Of a DNA stretch of 64,000 nucleotides, positions 26,051-35,923 are shown one piece after another (within the stretch, counting starts at the first letter, position 1; every line of letters begins with the position of its first letter). The notes beneath the pieces are model-generated. The model saw nothing but the letters and a program-made list of their open reading frames with translations, was not told where the DNA came from and ran no database searches. The translations under genes were made by a program, and so were the position numbers. This stretch comes from JACDCA01 sp963810305. Lineage in GTDB: Bacteria; Acidobacteriota; Vicinamibacteria; Vicinamibacterales; 2-12-FULL-66-21. The stretch lies in assembly GCA_963810305.1 (NCBI GenBank), contig CAWEMY010000008.1, positions 1 through 64,000 on the forward strand, in the 5' to 3' direction.

Positions 26051-27902
26051 GTGCCACGTGCGTACGCCTTCGCGGTGATGGTGCTGCTCGCCGCCGGTTG
26101 TCGCGGTGGAGAATCGACGTCAACCGGTGCTCCAACGATCGAACCCGCGTCGAAGAACCTGCTGCTGGTCACGATCGACACTCTGAGAGCGGATCACGTC
26201 GGCACCTACGGCAATCGCGCGGCGCAAACACCAGCCATGGACAGCCTGGCCGCACGCGGCGCGGTCTTCGAGCGTGCATATGCCACCGCGCCGATCACAC
26301 TCACGTCACACGCCAGCATCATGACTGGCCGGTACCCCGCCGGCCACGGAGCGAGGCACAACGGCATGCGGCTCGACCTCCAGACTCCGACGCTTGCCGA
26401 TCGGCTGAGCGCGAGCGGATTCGCGACTGGCCGCATTCGTGGCGGCGTTCCCGCTGGACCGGCGCTTCGGGCTGATCAAGGGATTCCAGACCTACGCGGA
26501 CCAGCTGCCGCGTGCGGCCGACGGACGTCCGGCGAACGAGCGACCCGGGCGGCTCGTCGTGGATGAAGCACTCGCATGGTTGAACCGGCAATCGGATCAG
26601 CGGTTTTTCCTCTGGGTCCATCTGTTCGAACCCCATGCCCCGTACGGAAATGCGGGCGACGGACGCCCCGTCGAGGCGCGATACAGCGACGAGGTCGCCG
26701 AGGCCGACAGGCAGCTCGCGCGCCTCCTCGGCGGTCTCGGCGACAAAGCGCCATCGACACTGACCGTGGTCACGTCCGACCACGGCGAAGCGTTCGGCGA
26801 GCATGGTGAGATCGCCCACAGCATCTTCGTGTACGACACGACGCTGCGGGTACCCCTGATCGTCGCCGGGCCGGGCGTTCGCGCCGGGACACGAATCAAG
26901 CAGCCCGTGTCGGTCGTCGATATTGCCTCCACCGCGTCGAACCTGCTGGGTGTCGGAACGTTCAATTCCGATGGACTGGATCTATCGGCCGCCCTCGCCG
27001 GCACAGAGCCACATTCCCGGACGCTTTACGCCGAGTCGTTCGCACCGCTGTTCGACTTTGGATGGAGTCCGCTGAAATCAGTGCGGGAGGGTGACTGGAA
27101 GTACATCGACGCGCCGAAGCCCGAGCTGTTTCATCTCGCGTCGGACGCAAGCGAGAGTACGAATCGTTATCAGGCCGAACGCGCGCGAGCCACCGGTCTG
27201 GCGGAGCAGGCGCGCCGGTATGCCGGGGCCGAGACCGCGCTCACACAGCGAAAGGATCCGGAAGCGGCGGCCCGCCTGCAGGCGCTCGGCTACGTTGGTG
27301 GCGGCGCAGCAGGCAGTCCGACGCGGGCGGATCCGAAGGACAAGCGCACACTCGCGGCGCGTATTGCGCAGGTAACGTCGGGAGAACTGCGTGGTCCGGA
27401 GCTGGAACGAGCGCTGCGTGGCGTCCTCGCCGAGGATCCAAAGAACCCGCAGGCGAACCTCCGGCTCGGTTACGTGCTGCTCGAATCGAATCGTTGCCGC
27501 GACGCCGCCTTCCGATTTCGCGCGGCGATCGACGCGCAGCTGCCCTCTGCCGACGCACATCTGGGTCTCGCCGCGTGTCAAGCCGCTCAACGCCAGTTCG
27601 ATGATGCCGCCGAAACACTTCGCGCCGCCGAGCGCGTCGAACCCGGCAACCCTGTCGTCGTCGCCAATCTCGGTCTTGTTTTGTCCGACGGCGGCAATCC
27701 GCAGGCGGCGATCGATCCGTTGCAGCGTGCGCTCACCACTGACCCCAACCTTCATCACGCGCGGTTCGCGCTCGCGATTGCATTCGCGCGTGCGGGACGC
27801 CGCGCCGATGCCGCGCGAACTGCTGAGGAGTTGCTGCGGCGATTGCCGGCGAATGCGCCGCAGCGTCCCGAGGTACAGCGGCTCATCGAGTCGGTGAGAT
27901 GA
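26051..27902 (+). CDS. Sulfatase/alkaline-phosphatase-superfamily lipoprotein with TPR repeats, frameshifted
   Basis: About 616 residues over two frames, changing near 26437 where one extra G fits. A lipoprotein leader YAFAVMVLLAAGCRGGES places it outside the inner membrane. The sulfatase fold follows: NLLLVTIDTLRADHVGTYGN (metal aspartates), APITLTSHASIMTGRYPAGHG at the nucleophile site, LWVHLFEPHAPYG, and VVTSDHGEAFGEHGEIAHS. The C-x-P-x-R or S-x-P-x-R signature needed for formylglycine is absent; the position reads T-L-T-S-H. The last 200 residues hold about four TPRs (AQRQFDDAAETLRAAERVEP, GNPQAAIDPLQRALTTDP). A sister gene lies at 31135-33126. Likely a phosphoesterase or hydrolase tied to a protein complex; substrate unknown. 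Confidence 0.85.
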
Positions 27903-28127
27903 AGCGCTGACGGCGGCTGAATCCCGATTTACGGACGCAGCGACCCCCTGCATCCAACCGCTTGGATGCAACAGTGGTTTCGTCCCGCCCTTCACAACAT
28001 CGACGCCTTTACTGCAGAACAACTTATCGGTGATTTCCGTCTGAACAACGAGGCGGCGTTCCGATTGCCATTCTATTTACCGGAAATTGTCGTTTTCCAT
28101 CACACCATCCACGGAGGCCGAATCGAA

Positions 28128-31103
28128 ATGAAGAGGATCATCCTCAGCGCCCTCACGCTGTTGTGCACGCTCGCCGTCTCTACGGCGAGCGCGCAGCAGA
28201 CGACGGGCAACATCACCGGAAGGATCATCGACGCACAAGGTGGCGCTGTCCCTGGCGTTGCCGTCACGGTAAAGAATCCGACGACCGGTTTGACCCGCAC
28301 TGAAGTCTCGGATACGGAAGGGATCTATCGCATCAACGGGTTGCCCGTTGGCACTTACGAGCTTCATGCCGAGCTGACCGGATTCGCCGCATTCGACCAG
28401 AAGGACGTCGTGGTCAACGTGTCTCAGACCACCGACCTCAACATCAACCTGCGCGTCGCGGGACTGACTGAGAGCGTCAGCGTTTCCGCAGAATCACCGC
28501 TGATCAGAACGACGGACTCATCGGTTGGCGGCGTGGTCGATACTGCCCGGATCGAAAGCCTGCCGCTCAACGGCCGGCAGTTCGCGAACCTGGCGGTGAC
28601 GATCCCGGGCGTCGGGCTCGGCTTCCACTCTGATCCGACCAAGAGCACCCAGTACTCGCCGCAGATCGCTGGCGGCAACGGCCGCAACGTGAATTACCAG
28701 ATCGATGGTGGCGACAACAACGACGACACCGTCGGCGGACTGCTGCAGCTCTTCCCGCTCGAAGCCATCCAGGAATTCAACTTCGTCACCCAGCGCTATA
28801 AGGCGGAGTACGGCCGCAGCAACGGCGGGGTGATGAACATCGTGACCAAGAGCGGCACCAATGATTTCTCCGGCAGCGGATTCCTGAATTTCCGCGACAG
28901 GAGCCTCAATGCCGCGACGTTCACAGAAAAGTTGAACGACCTCGAAAAGCAGGATTACCGGCGCTATCAGTTCGGCGGATCCTTCGGCGGCCCGATCGTC
29001 CAGAACCGCGCGCACTTCTTCGCGGCAGCCGAGCGGACGCAGCAAGACACCGCTCAGGCCGTCAACACGCTGGGCCTGTTCCCGGCACTCGATGGTGTCT
29101 ACACCACCCCAAACCGCGAGAATCTCGTCACGGCCAAGGCCACCATGCAGGTGACCCCGGAGCAGTTCCTGGCCGTTCGCTACGGCCGGAATACGAACTC
29201 CCAGGTCTACGGCGCGTCGACGCGTGCGGTTCCGGAAAGCTGGGGGGACAGCACCAACAAATTCAACTCATTCAACGTGAATCACAACTGGGTGCTGGGC
29301 GGAGGAAAGCTGAACGAGTTCATCTTCCAGTTTGCCGATTTTGCCAATCACGTAGCCGCCCGGACGGGAGCTCCGCAGGAGACATTTGCCAACCAGGTCG
29401 TTATTGGCTACAACGCGAACACACCCCAAACCACCGAGCAGCGGAAGTATCAGTTCCGTAATGACTTCTCCTGGCATGTCACCGGCATGGGCGGTTTGGG
29501 CCATGACTTCAAGGCCGGTGTCAACTTCATCAACGAGCCACGGCTGTTCGTGACATTCTCATCGGGCAGCACGGATTACGCCTACACGCACCTGGACAAC
29601 AACCAGGCCGGGCCGATCAGCGCGATCACTCGTCAGAAGGAAGGGGCATCGGCAAATCTGCCGATGAAGCAGTACGGGTTCTATTTCCAGGACGATTGGC
29701 GTGTCGGCAATCGCTTGACGGTCAACGCGGGCCTGCGCTACGACCTGACCACCGGGTTCGACATCGACCAGTCGCAGATCCCGAACTATCAGATCCTGAC
29801 GGCCGCCGCCGCCGCAGGACGCTTCAACGGCGTACCCGGTTGGGATGAGTTCGAGGAAGAGAAGGGTGAGGACACCAACAACTGGCAGCCGCGAATCGGC
29901 GCGGTCTACGACCTGCGCGGTGACGGCCGGGATGTCATCCGAGCCGGCTGGGGCATCTACAACGACTACGGGTACACCAACGCGACGATCCTCTTCCCGG
30001 GCCTGAGCGCACAGGGGGGATCGGGCGTGGTGTTCACCGCGACCGACACGGCGGGTCTGAGAAACCCGGACGGCAGCTTCTTCAGGGTCGGCCAGCCGGT
30101 CCTCCCGAACCTCGCCGCCGAGAATGAAGTCGATCCGAACGGACCGTTCTACAGCACGCAGCTGACACCGCCGCAGATCCGCCAGCCGTGGACCAGCCAG
30201 TTCTCGCTCGGGTGGTCTCATGAGTTGACACCGTCGACGGTGCTGGACGTGGACTTCGTGGATGCCCGCGGCCGGGATCTCGGCGTGCGGTGGCCCTTGA
30301 ACACCAGAGTCAATGGCGGCGACCGACGTTTCGCCGACCTCAATCTGAACCCGGCCAATCCAACGCTGAACATGAGTGTCGGCCGGAGCACCTACCAGGG
30401 CATCAACTTCGGGGTGCGTCGTCGAATGGATCACGGGGTTCAGTTGAGCGCCTGGTACTCGCTGGCGAAAGCCAAGGGCCTGGGCGGCCAGTCGCTGGAC
30501 GAGCTGACGACGAACCTGGTGCAGGATGCGTTCGACCCCTTCGCCGACGTCCAGTGGGGTCCGTCGATGCGGTCCGATGCCCGCCACAAGGTCACGGTCA
30601 GTGCGATCATCCAGGCACCATGGGGTATCACGGTGTCGCCGATCTTCCAGTACCGGTCGGCGCTGCCGATGATGATCTGGACCGGCTACGACGTAAATGC
30701 TGATGGCGTCAACAACGACATCTTCACCACCGCTTTCAAGTTCACGGGCGTGGACGATCAGGGGAACCCGTCGTTCGAAGAGACGGGGCCGTGCGAAACG
30801 GTCAATTGCGGGCGGGGTCCTTCGTTCAGCCAGCTGAACCTCCGAGTGGGCAAGCGGCTGTCGCTTGGCGGAGCCCGCGCCCTCGAGCTGTTCGGCGAGG
30901 TGTTCAACCTGTTCAACGCCAAGAACCCGAACATGTTCTCGAGCAGCACCAGCAGTCCGCTCGTCGCATCGGGCCGTGTCAACACCGGAACGGCGGCGAA
31001 CCCGACGCCGAACGCGGACTTCATGCGCCCGCTCGGGTACGCCGGAGACATCAAGAATCCGGAGCAGCGCGTCGGGCAGGTCGGGTTCCGATTCGTGTTC
31101 TGA
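28128..31103 (+). CDS. TonB-dependent receptor, Oar-like, with carboxypeptidase-regulatory domain
   Basis: 991 residues from the ATG at 28128, which begins a clean signal peptide KRIILSALTLLCTLAVSTAS-AQ. Residues 28-110 form a CarboxypepD_reg domain (GNITGRIIDAQGGAVPGVAV, YRINGLPVGTYELHAELTGF). The plug domain follows (IESLPLNGRQFANLAVTIPG; EYGRSNGGVMNIVTKSGTND), then a long barrel ending ERVGQ-like VGQVGFRFVF with the terminal aromatic residue used for outer-membrane insertion. Oar-like receptors are greatly expanded in Acidobacteriota and import or display large substrates such as glycans or peptides. Between two sulfatase-TPR genes, a shared substrate is plausible (inference). The frame from 27966 is an upstream artefact; the 225-base gap before it holds no gene. 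Confidence 0.93.
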   Translation: MKRIILSALTLLCTLAVSTASAQQTTGNITGRIIDAQGGAVPGVAVTVKNPTTGLTRTEVSDTEGIYRINGLPVGTYELHAELTGFAAFDQKDVVVNVSQTTDLNINLRVAGLTESVSVSAESPLIRTTDSSVGGVVDTARIESLPLNGRQFANLAVTIPGVGLGFHSDPTKSTQYSPQIAGGNGRNVNYQIDGGDNNDDTVGGLLQLFPLEAIQEFNFVTQRYKAEYGRSNGGVMNIVTKSGTNDFSGSGFLNFRDRSLNAATFTEKLNDLEKQDYRRYQFGGSFGGPIVQNRAHFFAAAERTQQDTAQAVNTLGLFPALDGVYTTPNRENLVTAKATMQVTPEQFLAVRYGRNTNSQVYGASTRAVPESWGDSTNKFNSFNVNHNWVLGGGKLNEFIFQFADFANHVAARTGAPQETFANQVVIGYNANTPQTTEQRKYQFRNDFSWHVTGMGGLGHDFKAGVNFINEPRLFVTFSSGSTDYAYTHLDNNQAGPISAITRQKEGASANLPMKQYGFYFQDDWRVGNRLTVNAGLRYDLTTGFDIDQSQIPNYQILTAAAAAGRFNGVPGWDEFEEEKGEDTNNWQPRIGAVYDLRGDGRDVIRAGWGIYNDYGYTNATILFPGLSAQGGSGVVFTATDTAGLRNPDGSFFRVGQPVLPNLAAENEVDPNGPFYSTQLTPPQIRQPWTSQFSLGWSHELTPSTVLDVDFVDARGRDLGVRWPLNTRVNGGDRRFADLNLNPANPTLNMSVGRSTYQGINFGVRRRMDHGVQLSAWYSLAKAKGLGGQSLDELTTNLVQDAFDPFADVQWGPSMRSDARHKVTVSAIIQAPWGITVSPIFQYRSALPMMIWTGYDVNADGVNNDIFTTAFKFTGVDDQGNPSFEETGPCETVNCGRGPSFSQLNLRVGKRLSLGGARALELFGEVFNLFNAKNPNMFSSSTSSPLVASGRVNTGTAANPTPNADFMRPLGYAGDIKNPEQRVGQVGFRFVF

Positions 31104-31110
31104 CGCATGC

Positions 31111-31138
31111 GTAGGGGCCGTTCGCGAACGGCCCCTAC
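31111..31138. terminator. 28-bp perfect palindrome between convergent genes
   Basis: GTAGGGGCCGTTCG joined directly to its complement, with no unpaired loop. It starts seven bases after the TonB receptor stop and its far end contains the TAG stop of the minus-strand sulfatase-TPR gene. It can act as a bidirectional terminator, and its form also fits a dispersed palindromic repeat. Confidence 0.7.
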
Positions 31139-33126
31139 CTCAACGCCTTCAACAGCTGCCCCGCCGCGGCTCGCTCTCGGGCGAATCGCGGCGGGGTTTT
31201 TTTCAGGACTTCGCGGTAGGTTTCGGCCGCCTTGTCGGTCCGGCCGCTCTGCTGGTAGGCAATTCCGAGATTGAGTCTCGCTTCATGCAGTTCCGGGTCG
31301 CTTTGAAGCGCGCGTTCGAACAGCGGCACCGCGTCAGCCGGTCGACCGGCTTGCACTAACAGCGTGCCGAGTCCGTTCAAGGCGTTAGCGTGCGCGCTGT
31401 CGTGCTCGAGCGCTTTTCGGTAGGCGGTCTCTGCGCGAGTGACCTCCTTCATCTCACGTCTGGCGTTTCCCAGATTCGTCCAGTACGAAGCGTTGGTCGG
31501 ATCCGCTTGCGTCGCGTTCTCGAACGCCGCCGCGGCCTCGGCAGGCCGGCCGGCGTCCGCGTGCAGCAGCCCGAGACCGTTGAGCGCCATCGCGCTGCCG
31601 GAGTCGAGCGCAAGTGCGGCCGCTTCCGCGCGTGAGGCCTCGGCGGCATCTCCCGCTTCACGCGCCGCGACCGCTAGATCGTGAAAGAGCGCCGCATCGC
31701 CGGGCCATTTTCGGACCGCGTCTTTGTAGATCGCTACGGCTTCGCCGGGACGCCCCGCTTCCTTCAGCGCCTGGGCATACGTCGTCTGAAAGATCTGCGC
31801 CTGCGGATGCCGTTCGGCGAGCCTCCTCAGTTCCGCTGCCGCAGCTGCCGCGTTACCTGCACGCAATGCGTCGAAGGAACGCTCGAACGTCGTCCATGAT
31901 GCGATCAGCCGGGCAGGATTGGGGGCCTCCGGATCCTCCACAACTGCGGGCGTGGAGCCGCTGACGTAGCCAAGCGCGCGCAGCCGTTCGGCGGCCTCGG
32001 GCGCAATTTGCGCCGGAGCCTTCCGCGACACTTGCATCCGCATCGCTGCCGCGGCCATGGCCTCGACGCGCGATCGGTGAGCTGCGGCAAGGTTGTTCTG
32101 TTCCGCGGGATCCTGTTGTACGTCGTACAGCTCGCGCTCCGACGACAGGATCAACTTCCACTGGTCCTCGACGAGAGCGCCGAGCTGATGCCAGCCCACG
32201 CGCCGGGGATACAAAGTCTCGGCGAACAGTTCTTTGCCCGCCCCAAATTCAGCGCTGGTAAGTCCGGCCGCTGCAAGCAGCCTGATGCCGAGGGAAGCAA
32301 GTGATGCCGGCGAGTGATCGGCACGGTTAGTCGGCTCTCCGGGGATCGTGATGATCATCGGCACGCGCAGGGTCGAATCGTACGCGAGCATCCCGTGGGT
32401 CTGCTCGCCATGCTCACCAAGTGATTCGCCGTGGTCGCCGGCGACGGCGACAATCGTCGACGCTGCGAGCCCACGCTTCTCGAGGGCGTCTATGAGTCGT
32501 CCGATCTGTGCGTCGGCGTAGGCCACTTCCCCGTCGTAGGCGTTGCCGCCGGCCTTGTCGAGGAACGCGCGGGGAGGCTGGTAAGGCGCGTGCGGATCGT
32601 AGAGATGAACCCAGGCGAAGAAGGGGGAGGACGCGGATGGAAGCCACTTCAACGCCGCATCGACGACATCCCCTCCGCTTCTTTCAGCCTCGAGCTGCTC
32701 GGCCCTCAGGGGATCCCGCCGGACCGCATCGTCGTAGGTCTCGAATCCGTCGTTCAAGCCGAAGCGTCGGTTCAGGACGTACGCGCCCACAAACGCGGCC
32801 GTCCGGTACCCCGCCTGGCGGAATGCAGTTGCAAGTGTCCGGCTCTTGCGGTCGAAAACGACGCCGTTCTCGCGAACGCCATGCGCCGGCGGCGTCAGGC
32901 CGGTCATGATCGAGGTGTGTGATGGGAGTGTCAGCGGCGCCGTCGCGCGAACATTGGTAAAGGAGACGCCGCGCGATGCCAATCGGTCGATATTCGGGGT
33001 CAGGCCGCTGCCGACGCGATCGGCTCGCAGCGTGTCGATCGTGATCAGGACGACGTTCAGCGCGTGCGCGGGGCTGGGGGCTCGGGGCTGGGGACTGGGG
33101 GCTCGGAAAAGCCACGACGCGTGCAC
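31135..33126 (-). CDS. Sulfatase/alkaline-phosphatase-superfamily protein with TPR repeats
   Basis: 663 residues from a GTG at 33126. Hydrolase fold: LNVVLITIDTLRADRVGSGL, ATAPLTLPSHTSIMTG at the nucleophile position, FFAWVHLYDPHAPYQPP, and VAVAGDHGESLGEHGEQTHG. As in its paralogue at 26051-27902, no formylglycine signature is present (T-L-P-S-H-T). The C-terminal 250 residues contain about six TPRs (AAAFENATQADPTNASYWTN, AETAYRKALEHDSAHANALN). The N-terminus reads through the 7-bp repeat at 33069-33106 as APSPQPRAPSPA. In-frame codons further upstream (GVVALILCCRAGVHA) look like a signal peptide but lack an ATG, so the true start is uncertain. Confidence 0.85.
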   Translation of the reverse strand: MHASWLFRAPSPQPRAPSPAHALNVVLITIDTLRADRVGSGLTPNIDRLASRGVSFTNVRATAPLTLPSHTSIMTGLTPPAHGVRENGVVFDRKSRTLATAFRQAGYRTAAFVGAYVLNRRFGLNDGFETYDDAVRRDPLRAEQLEAERSGGDVVDAALKWLPSASSPFFAWVHLYDPHAPYQPPRAFLDKAGGNAYDGEVAYADAQIGRLIDALEKRGLAASTIVAVAGDHGESLGEHGEQTHGMLAYDSTLRVPMIITIPGEPTNRADHSPASLASLGIRLLAAAGLTSAEFGAGKELFAETLYPRRVGWHQLGALVEDQWKLILSSERELYDVQQDPAEQNNLAAAHRSRVEAMAAAAMRMQVSRKAPAQIAPEAAERLRALGYVSGSTPAVVEDPEAPNPARLIASWTTFERSFDALRAGNAAAAAAELRRLAERHPQAQIFQTTYAQALKEAGRPGEAVAIYKDAVRKWPGDAALFHDLAVAAREAGDAAEASRAEAAALALDSGSAMALNGLGLLHADAGRPAEAAAAFENATQADPTNASYWTNLGNARREMKEVTRAETAYRKALEHDSAHANALNGLGTLLVQAGRPADAVPLFERALQSDPELHEARLNLGIAYQQSGRTDKAAETYREVLKKTPPRFARERAAAGQLLKALR
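33069..33106. repeat. Heptamer array (GGGCTGG/GGGCTCG) inside the 5' end of the sulfatase-TPR gene
   Basis: Five 7-bp units of GGGGCTG, GGGGCTC and GGGGACT type, translated on the minus strand as a Pro/Ser/Arg/Ala-rich linker directly after the leader. A repeat inside a reading frame, unlike most arrays here. Confidence 0.8.
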
Positions 33127-33156
33127 GCCAGCGCGGCAACAGAGGATGAGCGCGAC

Positions 33157-33229
33157 AACTCCAAATCTCCAACTCCAAACTCCAAAGGAACGTCTCTTTG
33201 AAGTTTGAAGTTTGGGAGTTTGGAGTTGA
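33157..33229. repeat. Heptamer array (ACTCCAA family), inverted halves
   Basis: ACTCCAAATCTCCAACTCCA-type units on the left and the complementary TTTGAAG/TTTGGAG units on the right around GGAACGTCTCT, upstream of the sulfatase-TPR gene and 17 bases past the ahcY stop. It can fold as one long hairpin. Confidence 0.85.
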
Positions 33230-33245
33230 CATTACTCCGCCAGCG

Positions 33246-34745
<1,500 letters not shown>

Positions 34746-34824
34746 TGTTTCTCCTTTATTTATCGCCGGGGCCCCCTGCACCCCGGCTGGCGGCCTGCAC
34801 TCGCTTTCGCTCCGTTACGGCCGC

Positions 34825-35793
34825 TCAGTTTCGCTTGATCTGCGCCTTGCGTGCACTGGTAACGAACAACGCGGGGCCCTTCGCGTCATGATTCGACGGC
34901 AGCGCAACGACACGTGTGTCGCTGAAACCTGCGTCGTCCAGCAGCCCTTTCAAATGGTCCGGTTCGAATCCGAGCCAGACGTGGCCCATCTGGTGCCGGT
35001 ACTCTTCGCGATCGTGCGGGAGCATGTCGCAGATGAGCAGCCGTCCTCCCGGCTTCAGCACCCGCGCCGCCTCACGCAGCGCGGCGGCAGGGTCCGCCAC
35101 GTGATGGAGGACGAGCATGAGCGTTGCGGCGTCCAGCTCCTCGTCCGCGATCGGAACCGCCTCGAGCTCGCCGCGCCGGACGTCGACATTCGAGTGCTCG
35201 CGCAGCCGCCGACGGGCCGTCTGCAGCATTTCGCCCGAGCGATCGACGGCGACAACTCGCGTGACAAATGGAGCCAGGGCCGCTGCGACCTGGCCGGTGC
35301 CACACCCGAGATCACCGACCACCCACGACGCATCCAGGAGCGCAGGCAAAGTCTGCAGATGCGAAGCGCGCCCGAACAACTCCTCGCGGAGAAGGTCCCA
35401 GCGTCCCGCCGCTGATTCGAAGAACGCCTGCGATTTCGACTGCCGCCGTGCAAGCACGCTTTTCAACCGCCGGGCATCCTGATCGGCCCCGGCCGTGCCG
35501 GCGACCTGCTCCCGAAGCAGCGTCCACAGCCGCTGCCCCGCGGGATCTCGATCCTCATGCGCGAGCGTGTAATACCGGCTCGTCGCCTCCCGGCGTGACG
35601 TGACCCACCCGGCGTCGAGCAGCGTTTTCAAATGCCGGCTGACGGTTGACTGCGGCAACTGAAGCACTACGCACAACTCGGAGACCGTCAGCTCGTTGCG
35701 GTCGAGCAGCAGAAGCATCCGGCTTCGCGTGGCGTCCGCCAGGGTTGTCAGGTCGGCAAAAATCGGCGGCGGTGCGGCGGTGCGAACATCCAT
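34825..35793 (-). CDS. SahR-like ArsR-family regulator fused to a methyltransferase domain
   Basis: 322 residues. Residues 1-95 are an ArsR winged helix: ADATRSRMLLLLDRNELTVS, LCVVLQLPQSTVSRHLKTLL and GWVTSRREATSRYYTL. Residues 130-315 are a SAM-binding methyltransferase fold: WVVGDLGCGTGQVAAALAP, VVAVDRSGEMLQTARRRL, MLVLHHVADPAAALREAARV. This architecture is that of SahR, which in Proteobacteria senses SAH and controls methionine-cycle genes. Here the gene sits 79 bases upstream of ahcY on the same strand, which strongly supports SAH- or SAM-responsive control of ahcY (inference for this phylum). Possible operator halves ATCCG/CGGAT and GCAT/ATGC lie just upstream of the start. Confidence 0.88.
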   Translation of the reverse strand: MDVRTAAPPPIFADLTTLADATRSRMLLLLDRNELTVSELCVVLQLPQSTVSRHLKTLLDAGWVTSRREATSRYYTLAHEDRDPAGQRLWTLLREQVAGTAGADQDARRLKSVLARRQSKSQAFFESAAGRWDLLREELFGRASHLQTLPALLDASWVVGDLGCGTGQVAAALAPFVTRVVAVDRSGEMLQTARRRLREHSNVDVRRGELEAVPIADEELDAATLMLVLHHVADPAAALREAARVLKPGGRLLICDMLPHDREEYRHQMGHVWLGFEPDHLKGLLDDAGFSDTRVVALPSNHDAKGPALFVTSARKAQIKRN

Positions 35794-35811
35794 CCGTGTA
35801 TCCGGATCATT

Positions 35812-35821
35812 GCATGAATGC
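35812..35821. promoter_or_regulatory. Short inverted repeat upstream of sahR-like gene
   Basis: GCAT-GA-ATGC, 18 bases upstream of the start codon, next to a second imperfect pair CGTGTATCCGGAT overlapping the first codons. Candidate autoregulatory operator; weak. Confidence 0.3.
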
Positions 35822-35834
35822 TGACGCTTGTCAA

Positions 35835-35923
35835 CTTCTAACGACTAACTCCTAACTCCTAAGTCCTTTCCGTTCCTCTCTCTTAGGAGTTAGAGGTTAG
35901 AGGTTAGAGGTTAGGAGTTATCG
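35835..35923. repeat. Heptamer array (CTAACTC family), inverted halves, includes a stop codon
   Basis: Left half CTAACGACTAACTCC-type units, right half TTAGAGG/TTAGGAG units, around a TTTCCGTTCCTCTCTC centre. The last unit contains the TAA of the D-aminoacylase gene at 35918. Same family as 24979-25070. Confidence 0.88.

Noticed and set aside
34746..34824. SAH riboswitch upstream of ahcY
   Set aside because: The gap contains GC-rich stems but I cannot find the conserved SAH-riboswitch core; a SahR-like regulator explains control better. A covariance-model search would settle it.
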